Of a stretch of DNA of 64,000 bases, positions 25,190 through 35,000 are shown piece after piece (position 1 is the stretch's first letter; each line of letters opens with the position of its first letter). The DNA comes from Devosia salina. Lineage in GTDB: Bacteria > Pseudomonadota > Alphaproteobacteria > Rhizobiales > Devosiaceae. A program made the position numbers and the translations under genes. Under the pieces are notes generated by a model that was given only the letters and a program-made list of their open reading frames with translations, was not told the origin of the DNA and did no database searches. The stretch is taken from positions 3,204,001-3,268,000 of the forward strand of contig NZ_CP080590.1 in assembly GCF_019504385.1 (NCBI RefSeq), in the 5' to 3' direction.

Positions 25190-25544
25190 CCTGAACCAAT
25201 TGCTCCTCGTCGAAAGGTTTGACGAAGACGCGCTCAGCGCCCCAGACCTCGGCTAGTGAAACGGCGGTCTCGACCGTGAAGTCCGGCCCGCCGCCCGTCA
25301 TCGCGAACACTCGTAGCTGGGGAAACTCCGTCGTCAGCAGCTTCATGAGCGAGAGCCCGTCCATGCCGGGCATCCAGATGTCAGTTACCAGCACGTCGTA
25401 AGGCGCGCTCCTGAGCCGAGCGAGGGAATCAATTCCGGTTGCTGAAGTGTCGACTTCGAAACCGGCATGCCGGAGGCTGCCGGCAACAGATGCCAGCAGG
25501 GGTGCGAAATCGTCGCACACGAGGACCCGGGGCGGATGTTTCAT
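25173..25544 (-). CDS. Single-domain response regulator
   Basis: The 123-residue protein is a receiver domain only: acidic pair CDD near residue 11, phosphoacceptor Asp55 in VLVTDIWMPGMDG, AMTGGG at the Thr switch position and VFVKPFD with the conserved Lys. There is no output domain, so it works by protein contact or as a phosphate relay. It overlaps the kinase gene by four bases and is presumably its partner. Confidence 0.9.
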   Translation of the reverse strand: MKHPPRVLVCDDFAPLLASVAGSLRHAGFEVDTSATGIDSLARLRSAPYDVLVTDIWMPGMDGLSLMKLLTTEFPQLRVFAMTGGGPDFTVETAVSLAEVWGAERVFVKPFDEEQLVQAILDR

Positions 25545-27841
25545 GAGCCGGCGCCTCCTTGGGCGAACGCGATGACCACGGACGTGCCCTGACCGGACAC
25601 GGATTCAATGCGCGCCGTCGCGCCCCAACTTTTCAGCAGCCCGGCCACGACGGACAGGCCCAGTCCCGTGCCGCCGCTCTGCGGGCGCGTGGTGAAGAAC
25701 GGCTCAAAGGCGCGCGACGCGACATCGTCGGACATGCCTGAACCGTTGTCGCGCACAACCAAACGGGGGGTGGTGCCCCCCTCCAGGATGACCTCGATGA
25801 CACCCTCATTGTCTATGGCGCGCATGGCATTGGCCACCAGGTTGGTCATGACCTGCAGCATCTCTCCCGCGTGAATTTCTGGGCCTTCCAGCTCGGCGAC
25901 ATCTGCTTTGAGCGCAATGCGAGGCGGCAGGATCGGTCGTACGGTGTCAAGGCTTCGGCGCAAGGCGGTGCTGATCGGCAGGCGGGTGGTGTCCTCATGT
26001 TCGACCGCCGTTGTAGAGCGCAGGGATGCCACCATGTCGCGCATGTCCTGGGACAGTTCGACGACCGTGTTCAAGAGCTTTACGGTCTCATGGTCGTCCT
26101 GAGCGCGGCGCCGGGCCTGTCGCGAGAAACTCATGATAGGGTGCAGGAGGTTATTGATCTCGTGGGCGACATAGGCCGCCAGCTGTCCGAGGGCGGCCAT
26201 TTTCTCACGACGTGCCGACTGTTGCAGATGCGCATCCCGCTCAGTCGCGTCAACCAGAGTACCGGCAAAGCCCGATACCCGCCCGCGCGGATCGCGTGCA
26301 AAAGTGCCGCTGATCAGAACCTCCCGGCTCTTGCCGTCTTGGCCAAGCACGGCAAGCGCCACATCCCGGAAAGGTTCCCCCTCTTCTAGGCAGCGTCGAA
26401 TGCGGGCCAACGCCGAGTCACTGTGGCGCGCGACCGCGGCCAGTGACGGCACGAGAGGCTGTCCAATCTCGAGGGAAAGGTCGGCAAATTGTGGACCTTC
26501 GAAGTAGGTGATGTATCCCTGGGCCGTGGTTTCCCAAAAGCTATCTGCGGCGCTATCGGCAAAGTTGCGGAAGCGCGTCTCCATGAGTTCGGCTCGCTGG
26601 CGCAGGCGGCGCTCGCGATGTTGCAGGCTGTCTGAGACCAGCACGCCATAACAGAGCAGCGAAGCAGTGGCTCCAACATAGAGTGAATTTGCGAACAGTA
26701 CCGAGGCGCCAACGCCGGGGAACAGGTCGAGCGCCAACCGCAGGAACGCCGTGGCGATGGCCGGTGACCAGCCCAGCAGGAATAGAATCGCCCGGGTGCG
26801 CGTTCGCCAGAGTGCAACCACTGCGACCGCCAAGCATAGCACTAGCGCCAGCATCCCAGCGAAAGCAGAGAATAGGCGCACGAATTGCTCACCTACCAGT
26901 GTTTCGCGGGCTGTCTCGGCGGCTAGCAGCCCGAAGGCAATGGCAGCAATGTTGAGAGCGCGATCTAGCCCCTTCGACCAGGACCGGACGTCGAGCCAGT
27001 AGCGGGTAAACGTCAGAAGCGCTGCATAGATGAGGATGGTTGCACTGAGGGAGACAAGACGGGCAACTGTCTCTGCGCCCGGCAAGATGTGCGTATCGAG
27101 GATGCCCCTGTCGGCGAGCATGTAGCAGGTGAAAGCGACGATGACACCAACCAGCGATCCGAACAAGCGGTCCCGCAAAGTCACGGCCATGACCCCGATA
27201 TAGACGGCCAGACCCAGCAACACGCCGGAAAGGATGCCCAGCGTGACTGATTCCATGCTGTAGTCGCCTATCAGCGCCTGGAGGGGGCGCAGGTGCAGCA
27301 TTGCGCGCATCGAGGAGCCGGTGACGGTGCGCAAGTAGAGTGTCTTGCCGGCGATATCTTCACCCTCAAGGGCAAAGATCGGATAGCGCGTGAGGCTAGA
27401 CCAATCACCGCGCCGCCATTGCAGCAGCCGGTAGCCGTCGTCTCGAGGTATGAAAAGATCGGTGTCCCGCGCCCGCGTCAGCTCCAGGGAAATCCCGTAC
27501 TCGCCCGGGTCGAGTCGGGGCACTTCGATGCGGAGCCAGAATGCAGCCGTAGGCGCAGGAGACACCCCGCGGTTGGTAATGTCACCGAAGAAGCTGTCGC
27601 CCTGTTCCAGTATGTCCTGGAGCCTGAGCGAACCGTCCGGATCCACCGCCGACATGATGCGTCCCGCCAGCGCGATTTCGTCCCGTTCTGCGGCGGGCCT
27701 GCCAGATAGCGATACGATATCGTCGCGAACCGCCAAGATGAAGATGATAGCAAGGCAGGCCATCAGCGCCAGCCAGATCAGCCGCGGGCCCCCTTTGCTG
27801 AGCCGCTGCGATTCGTAAATCCAGTAAAATCTGTCGGCCAT
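25541..27841 (-). CDS. 7TMR-DISM sensor histidine kinase with PAS domain
   Basis: The 766-residue kinase begins with a membrane helix, then a periplasmic 7TMR-DISMED2 sensor domain (residues about 45-185; RLQDILEQGDSFFGDITNRG, SLELTRARDTDLFIP). A block of seven membrane helices (about 200-400), a PAS domain (about 425-545) and a kinase core follow. The phosphoacceptor His is in LAAYVAHEINNLLHPIMSF, the N-box in NLVANAMRAIDNEG and the G-boxes in DNGSGMSDDVA and TGLGLSVV. DISM kinases often sense carbohydrates or lipids. It lies 361 bp from the outer-membrane gene and about 1.2 kb from the polyketide synthase, divergently oriented. Confidence 0.9.
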   Translation of the reverse strand: MADRFYWIYESQRLSKGGPRLIWLALMACLAIIFILAVRDDIVSLSGRPAAERDEIALAGRIMSAVDPDGSLRLQDILEQGDSFFGDITNRGVSPAPTAAFWLRIEVPRLDPGEYGISLELTRARDTDLFIPRDDGYRLLQWRRGDWSSLTRYPIFALEGEDIAGKTLYLRTVTGSSMRAMLHLRPLQALIGDYSMESVTLGILSGVLLGLAVYIGVMAVTLRDRLFGSLVGVIVAFTCYMLADRGILDTHILPGAETVARLVSLSATILIYAALLTFTRYWLDVRSWSKGLDRALNIAAIAFGLLAAETARETLVGEQFVRLFSAFAGMLALVLCLAVAVVALWRTRTRAILFLLGWSPAIATAFLRLALDLFPGVGASVLFANSLYVGATASLLCYGVLVSDSLQHRERRLRQRAELMETRFRNFADSAADSFWETTAQGYITYFEGPQFADLSLEIGQPLVPSLAAVARHSDSALARIRRCLEEGEPFRDVALAVLGQDGKSREVLISGTFARDPRGRVSGFAGTLVDATERDAHLQQSARREKMAALGQLAAYVAHEINNLLHPIMSFSRQARRRAQDDHETVKLLNTVVELSQDMRDMVASLRSTTAVEHEDTTRLPISTALRRSLDTVRPILPPRIALKADVAELEGPEIHAGEMLQVMTNLVANAMRAIDNEGVIEVILEGGTTPRLVVRDNGSGMSDDVASRAFEPFFTTRPQSGGTGLGLSVVAGLLKSWGATARIESVSGQGTSVVIAFAQGGAGS

Positions 27842-28202
27842 GAACGCGGCGCCCTCCTCGCTGCGAAGTACGGCAGTACCCCATGCCTTGGCAGAGCGCC
27901 AAACGGTTTGTGGCCTTGCACCGCTGCAATCTGGTCACAATCGCCGACCTTTTAAAAGCTCAGTGATCTTTTTATTTGTGCCTTTGAGATAAAAGTGCTG
28001 AATTCCGCTCACCCGAAGGAGTTCAAGGTCGTCCAATCGATGCAGCAAGCCGATTGCGCCGACGCTGACTTCGAAGGGAGGCAATCCGGCGCGCTTGAGG
28101 ATGTGGCGCCGGTCAAAAAACAGCCCGCGACCGATTTCCGGACCAGCGGGGAGGGCAACACAAAGCGCGGGGCCGAGAGCACTGCGTGCTGGAGATACTA
28201 TT
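27842..28202. other. Divergent intergenic region between kinase and OMP gene
   Basis: No gene is recognised. It includes an AT-rich stretch near 27950-27990 that could hold promoters for either side. No clear operator repeat is seen. Confidence 0.4.
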
Positions 28203-28955
28203 ATGCATTTCAAAGGAATGGCTGCCGCTTTGGCGGTTTCCCTATTGGGGGTTAGCGCGGCTTGTGCAGCCGATCAGGCGCTGCCCCAGGTCGATGCCAT
28301 CTACATGGCCGACGATGCTGCCACGCTGAACTGGTACGCATCTGCCAAGATCGGTGTGGCACTGCCGGGCACGATCAACATGACAGCCACCGCTGGCGGC
28401 CTCCCGGATCTGAACGGCGACGCCCGCTTCAAGGCCGGCATCGCGGGGGCTGTAGCCGTCGGCAAGTATCTTTCGCCGAACTTCCGCGCCGAGGCCGAAC
28501 TCGCCGTGGCCAACAATGCCGGCGATTCGTTCACCGGTGCATTTGCTGGCGTCGCCGGCCAGACTACGGGGACCCTGACAGGCAGCGTGACCACCGTCTC
28601 CGTGATGGCAATGGGCTATTATGAATTCTCCCAGTTCGGGGACTTCGTGCCTTATCTGAGCGCCGGCCTCGGCGCCGCCAACATCAATTCCAACCTCACT
28701 TACAACGACCCGGGCGCGCTCGGTTTTGCCATCAACGGTACGATCACCGGTAGCAGCACTGTTTTCGCCGGGCGCGTCGGCGCCGGCTTCCAGTATGCCT
28801 TGTCGGACAACGTGGAACTCACGGCAGACTACACGCTACTGGTCGGTTCACGCGCCAACCTGACGTTCACCGGGGCTGGTGGCGTGGGGAACCGCAATGT
28901 CAATGCCAGCGTACTGGGCCATGTCCTCGCGGTCGGCCTCAAGGCCCGCTTCTGA
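28203..28955 (+). CDS. Outer-membrane beta-barrel protein
   Basis: The ATG at 28203 has GGAG six bases before it. The 250-residue product has a signal peptide (HFKGMAAALAVSLLGVSAACA) and alternating hydrophobic strands with aromatic girdle residues throughout (AKIGVALPGTINMTA, MGYYEFSQFGDFVPYLSAGL, FAGRVGAGFQYALSDNVELT), ending in the typical C-terminal Phe (VGLKARF). It belongs to the OmpA/Omp25-like eight-strand barrels of Rhizobiales. It may be structural or a surface pore. It lies 125 bp before the polyketide synthase on the same strand. Confidence 0.85.
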   Translation: MHFKGMAAALAVSLLGVSAACAADQALPQVDAIYMADDAATLNWYASAKIGVALPGTINMTATAGGLPDLNGDARFKAGIAGAVAVGKYLSPNFRAEAELAVANNAGDSFTGAFAGVAGQTTGTLTGSVTTVSVMAMGYYEFSQFGDFVPYLSAGLGAANINSNLTYNDPGALGFAINGTITGSSTVFAGRVGAGFQYALSDNVELTADYTLLVGSRANLTFTGAGGVGNRNVNASVLGHVLAVGLKARF

Positions 28956-28960
28956 TTGAA

Positions 28961-28990
28961 GCAGAGGGGCGCCACTGCCCGCCGCTCTGC
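28961..28990 (+). terminator. Hairpin after the OMP gene
   Basis: GCAGAG (28961-28966) pairs with CTCTGC (28985-28990), with further GGGC/GCCC pairing inside. It begins just after the stop at 28955. There is no U-run. It could partly separate the OMP from the synthase gene. Confidence 0.4.
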
Positions 28991-29080
28991 ACCGAGCCCG
29001 TCGCCGGCCCTCGACCGCGTGACGGGCCCATCTTTCCGTTCCTAGGCCGGCTCCCGACCGGCCCGAAAGACCTTGACCGC

Positions 29081-32000
29081 ATGAGTGAACGCGCTTCACC
29101 CCCACCGGGCATCGCCATTCTGGGAATGGCTTGTCGACTTCCTGGTGGCATTGACGATGCCGAGACCTTCTGGGAGTTGCTGCACGCTGGGCGCTCGGCG
29201 ATCACTGAATTGCCGCCCGACCGGTTTCTGGCCAATGCGGTTTTCGATCCGGACAGAGCCGCCACTGGACTGTCCTACAGCAAGTGGGGCGGCTTTCTCC
29301 GCGACATTGCCGGCTTCGATCACGGATTCTTCGGTATTTCACCGCGCGAGGCCGAGGTTATGGACCCGCAGCAGCGCCTGCTGCTGATGGCGGCCTATGA
29401 AGCCATGGAGGACGCCGCCCTCACGCGCGCCGACCTGCAACTGGCTCGCACGGGCGTTTTCGTCGGCGTGTCGGCCGCCGAATACGCCAATCTGCAACGC
29501 TATCGTCGGACCCAGGGCGATGCATTCACCGGCACCGGCGCAGCCCTGAGCATCGTGGCCAACAGGTTATCGCACCGCTTCAACCTGAGCGGGCCTAGCT
29601 ATTCCATCGACACTGCTTGTTCGTCTTCGCTCGTAGCCCTCGACCAGGCAGTCCTCAACCTTGAGCGAGGGGATTGCGACATTGCCATTGTAGCGGGCGT
29701 GCATGTGCTGGCCGATTTCGGTGGCTTTGTTGCCTTTTCAAAGGCGGGCATGCTCTCGCCGACCGGCGAGATTGCCACCTTCGATGCCCGCGCCAACGGT
29801 TATGTCCGCGGCGAAGGCCTGGGCGTGGTCATTCTAAAGCGGGAGCCCGACGCGCTGGCGGATGGGAACCGCATCCTCGCCCGCATTCGCGCCACGGCGG
29901 TCAATCAGGATGGGCGAACGCCGACCCTCACCGCCCCAAACCCGGCAGCACAACGCGCCATGCTGGAAACTCTCTGCCGGCGCGCAGAAGTCGACCCGAT
30001 AGCGGTCGACTATGTAGAAGCGCACGGCACCGGCACACCGGTCGGCGATCCAATCGAGGCCAGTGCAATCGGTGTGGTTTTCGGGGGCGAGCGTCGCACG
30101 GCCTCGTTGCCGGTAGGCTCGGTCAAGCCCAATATTGGCCATCTGGAGCCGGCTGCCGGCATTGCCGGGCTGATCAAAGCCATGCTCGTGGCCAGAAGGC
30201 GCCAGGTGCCACCCAATCACGGTTTCAGGGACCCCAACCCCGACATCGCCTTTGACGCTCACAACCTGGTGGTTCCGAACGATGTCGTACCGATTGGCCG
30301 GAGCGGACAGCCGGTTCTAGTGGCGGTCAACTCCTTCGGATTTGGGGGGACCAATGCCAGCGTGCTGATCGAGTCTGTTGAACTGCAACAGGCCGGGGCA
30401 GCAGCCCCGGCGGAGCTTAGGCTTCCGACGGCCGTGCCACTGTCCGCCAGTTCGCCGGCAGCGCTCAGCAGGCTTGCGGAAAGGACTGCGCAGGCGCTCG
30501 ATGCCAGCGAGGCAGGGTTCGAGGACAAAGTCGCCGCGCTGAGAAGCCGGGACCCCAAGCCTTGGCGGCGCACCTTGGTCCTCCATTCAGAACACGAGCT
30601 GGGCTCACGCCTTCGCGAGCTAGCTACTGGGACAACGGAGCCGACCAGGAGCCTTGTCGAACCTCGGCTGGCATTCACCTATGGCGGGCAAGGCGGACAA
30701 TGGTGGGCCATGGGCCGCCGTCTGCTACTCGAAGACGCCGCATTCGGCAACGCGTTCCATGCGTTCGAGCAGCGGTTCAAAGCGCTGGCAGGTTGGTCGG
30801 TACGCGAGACGCTACTGGCGACTGAGCAAGCCTCTCAACTCCACCGTTCGCAATACGCTATGCCTGCACTGTTCGGGCTTCAGCTGGGACTCTCAGCGTA
30901 TTGGACTGCGCAAGGCGTGCGTCCGGAGTTCGTCATGGGACACAGCTTTGGCGAGGTGGCTGCAGCGGTGGCCGCCGGGGTCCTGACGCTCGATGATGCG
31001 ACCAAGCTGATCCATGTGCGAAGCCAGATACGGGATCGCATTGGGCGCGATAGCGCGATGCTGGTAGTGGGCGCGCCGGCCCGCAACGTTGAAGACCTGA
31101 TCCCTGAAGCGCTGAACATAGATCTGGCCGCGATAAACTCTGCCGGCGTTGTGACGCTCAGCGGAGAACAGGAGGACATCGCCACCCTGGAGCGGCATCT
31201 GAGGCAGACACGACCGGATTGTTTCGTGCGGCGGGTCCAAAGCGATACTGCGTGGCACTCGCGGTTGTTGGACCCGCTGGAGGACTGGTTCCGCGCGGCA
31301 TTGGGCGACATTGCTTGTCGACCACCCGAATTGTTGTTCATCTCCACGGTGACCGGGGAACCGGAGAGCCGCCTTGATGCCGACTATTGGTGGCGAAACC
31401 TCCGTGAGCCGGTGCGATATGCCGCGGGCGTGCATCAGGCGCTTGAGCTCGGCGCCAATGTGCTGCTCGAAATTTCGCCGCATAGGGTCCTCACCGGCAG
31501 CAACGCGGCCATCGGTGCCGAAGCAGGCAAGCCGATCCGCGCGATTGCATCGCTCGAGCGGGAAAAGGATGATTTCGAATGCCTCGCAAGGGCAGCGGGT
31601 GGCATCTGGGAAGCCGGCCTGGACCTGCCCGGAGCACAGATGGGGCGCAGCTCCGCCAATGAGGTTCGATTGCCCAACTACAGCTGGGACATGACCAACC
31701 ACTGGCGCATCTCCGAAGAGGCCAAGGCGTTGCTGCTGACCGCGCCGAGCCACACACTACTCGGCCGGCGCGAGCGCAGCCCGGGGTACTCCTGGTCGAA
31801 CGAGATCAGCCTGACCGGCAATGCCATGCTGGCCGATCATGCCTTGGGTAGCAGTGTCGTCTTTCCGGCCGCAGGCTACCTTGAGCTCATGTTGGCTGCC
31901 GGTAGGGAGACCCTGGGCGAGGGCACGCTGGAACTCGAAAAATTCGCCATTGTCTCAGCCCTCTTCATGGGTCCTCAAGACGAGGTGCTGGTTTCGACGC

Positions 32001-35000
32001 GTTTCGATCCGTCGACCGGGCAGGTTGCCGTTCACACGCGCCTACGTCAGAGCAGCGAGACGTGGACGCTGCGGGCCACGGGCCATTTGAGGCTGACCGA
32101 CATCAGCCCAAGACCCGTCCCCGCATTGTGGGAGCGCGGCACCCTCCTTTCGGCAGAGGAGTTCTACGCCCAGGCCGATCGCTTGGGTTTCGCCTATGGT
32201 GCCGCCTTCCGGACTATCTCTGAGCTCGAGATCTTCGAAAACGAGCTCCGGGCACGACTGGTGCTCCCGCCGAATAGCGCCAACCCGATGCAGAGCTATC
32301 TTGCACACCCGGCACTCCTCGACGGGGTTCTCCAAACAGGTCTGACCTTCGCCTTTGTGGATGAACCCCTCGAGCCCAGGCGGCTCCTGCTGCCCACGAC
32401 AATTGCGCGCGTAGTCTGCCATGCGGCCTTGCCTCCACGAATTATCGTAACCGCCAAATCACATGCGACCGATGATCTCGGCGCCGATTTCTCGGTGACG
32501 GACGAGGATGGCAATCCACTTCTTTCGATATCGGGCCTGGGCATGCGCGAAGTGCCACAGCTCGCGCAGGATCAATCCACTTCTGGTCCGCATTTCGTGG
32601 TCGAGAACTGGATCGAACAAAGCGACGGAGCCGCACATCCGGCACAGCCGGAATTTCGGCTGCTGACCGGGCCGGGACTGGCAGACCATTCCCAACATGC
32701 AGCGCTGGACCTGGTGCAGATCGAGGATCGGCTGAGCCAGTCGCCGCGCATCGCCGAACCACACATTGTGTTCGTCGCTGCTCCGTCCGGACCGGAATGC
32801 GACGCCGTCGCATCCGCATATGAAAATATCCTGGCGCTGATCAATCTGGGCAAGGTCCTTCGCTACTCGGCCCGCCCGGCACGTCTTACCATCGTGACGA
32901 GGGGCGCAAGATCTCCAGATGGGCGCGGGATCGACGAGGCAGGACTGGCTGCGAGCCCGCTCGCCGGCTTGGCCCGCACCCTGGCCAGCGAACTGAACAA
33001 TGTACGCGTACGACAGATTGATCTGGGGCCCGAGGACCCGCTGGAGCTGATCGAGACGGTCGGAGCAGAGAGCCAGGAAACCGAATGGGCATTGCGGGGC
33101 GACCGTCGCTGGGTGCCCAGGCTGAATCGGATTGAAGGGCAGGACCTGCCAGCGCGAACAACTTTGGCGACGCCTGCGACGGCCAATTTCGCATTGACCA
33201 TGACCACGCCGGGCTCTCTGAGTGGGCTATACCACGACAGTCGCGACATGCCCTGCCCCGGTCGCGGTGAAGTGCTGATCGAGACGGCCGCGGTCGGTCT
33301 CAACTTTCGGGATGTCATGGCCGCCACGGGGCTTCTGCCGCAAAAGGCCGAGGCGCGGCCGGCGTGGCAGACCTTGGGTCTTGAATTCAGCGGCACCGTG
33401 CGGCAGGTCGCACCGGGTGTCGTGGGCGTGCGGCCGGGCGACCGTGTGCTCTGCATGGGCAAATCGGCCATGCAGGCATGGAGCGTCCGGCCGGCAGCCG
33501 AGGTCGTGCCGATCCCCGATGAGATGAGCTTCGCGCAGGCGGCCAGCATCGGCTCGGCTTTCGCCACCGCCCACTACGGATTGGAGCACGTTGCGCGCAT
33601 TCGCCGTGGAGACCGGGTTCTCATCCACCTCGGCACGGGTGGGGTGGGGCTCGCGGCCATCCAGATCGCCCGCGCTCGGGGCGCGGAAATCTTTGCCACG
33701 GCCGGAAGCGGGACCAAGCGCCAGTTTTTGCGCGACATGGGCGTCGACCATGTATTGCATTCGCGCAGCCTCGCCTTTGCCGACGAAATCATGGCCCTGA
33801 CCGGCGGCGAGGGTGTGGACATCGTTCTCAACGCGCTTTCAGGACATGCGCAGGCAAAGAGCCTGTCGCTGCTTCGACCCTTTGGCCGGTTCCTGGAAAT
33901 CGGCAAACGCGACGTCTATGACAACCGGCAGATTGGGCTCGAGGCGTTGGCGCGGAATATTTCCCTTCACGTCATCGATCTGGCCGCGATGAACGAGCAG
34001 CGGCCCGAGCTCTTGCCCCAGGTATTTTCAGAGGTCATGGAGGGTTTCAAATCCGGCAGGCTAACTCCGCTCCCCATCACCAGCTACCCAGCGGCGAGGT
34101 CTGAAGAGGCCTTCAGGCTAATGGCCCAGGCGAGGCATATCGGCAAGATCGTGCTGGACTATCAGCAGGGACCGGTGCCGGTGCGGCAGAGGCTGGACCA
34201 GGTCGATGTGCGTCCAGATGCGGTCTATCTCGTGACCGGCGGGACCGGTGGCTTCGGCGCGTTGGTAGCTCAGTGGCTCGCAGAGAAGGGCGCAGGCCGG
34301 ATCATACTCGCGTCCCGGAGCGGGCGCCTGAGTGAAGAGGCGCGCCCTGTAATCGACAGCCTCGTTGCCCGTGGCAGACAGATCGAGACCATGGATCTCG
34401 ATGTGACCGACTCTGTGGCAGTCGACGCCTTGTTTGCCGCGCTGCATGCCGAAGGAGCGGCGCTGGGGGGCGTGATCCATGCGGCTGCCGTTCTCGGCGA
34501 CGCGATGCTCGACCAATTGACCAAGGAAAGCGTCGAAGCCGTGCTGGCGCCCAAAATCTTTGGGGCATGGAACCTGCACGCGGCAACGCGAAACTACGGC
34601 TTCGACCCCGACATCTTCTGCTGCTTTTCGTCCATCGCCCAGACGGTGGGATCTGTCGGACAAGCAAACTATGTGGCGGCAAACGCCTTTCTTGAAGGTC
34701 TGGCCCGCCACCGGCGCCCACTCGGACTGCGCGCCCAAACGATTGGCTGGGGCCCCCTGCAGGACGTCGGCATGGTGGCCCGCAACAAGGCCATGCGTTC
34801 CTACCTCGAGAGTGTCGGCTTCAAACCCATTTCCAACGAGGACGCCCTGGCGGCCCTGGACCTTGTCCTGGCGCGGAACGTCAGCAATCTGGACTATGTG
34901 GACGCCGATTGGAACGCGGTGGCGCGCGCAGCAGGAGAGAATGGACCTCCGCGCGTGCAAGCCCTGACCCGGTCAGAAATGACTGGCGGACAACCGCTGT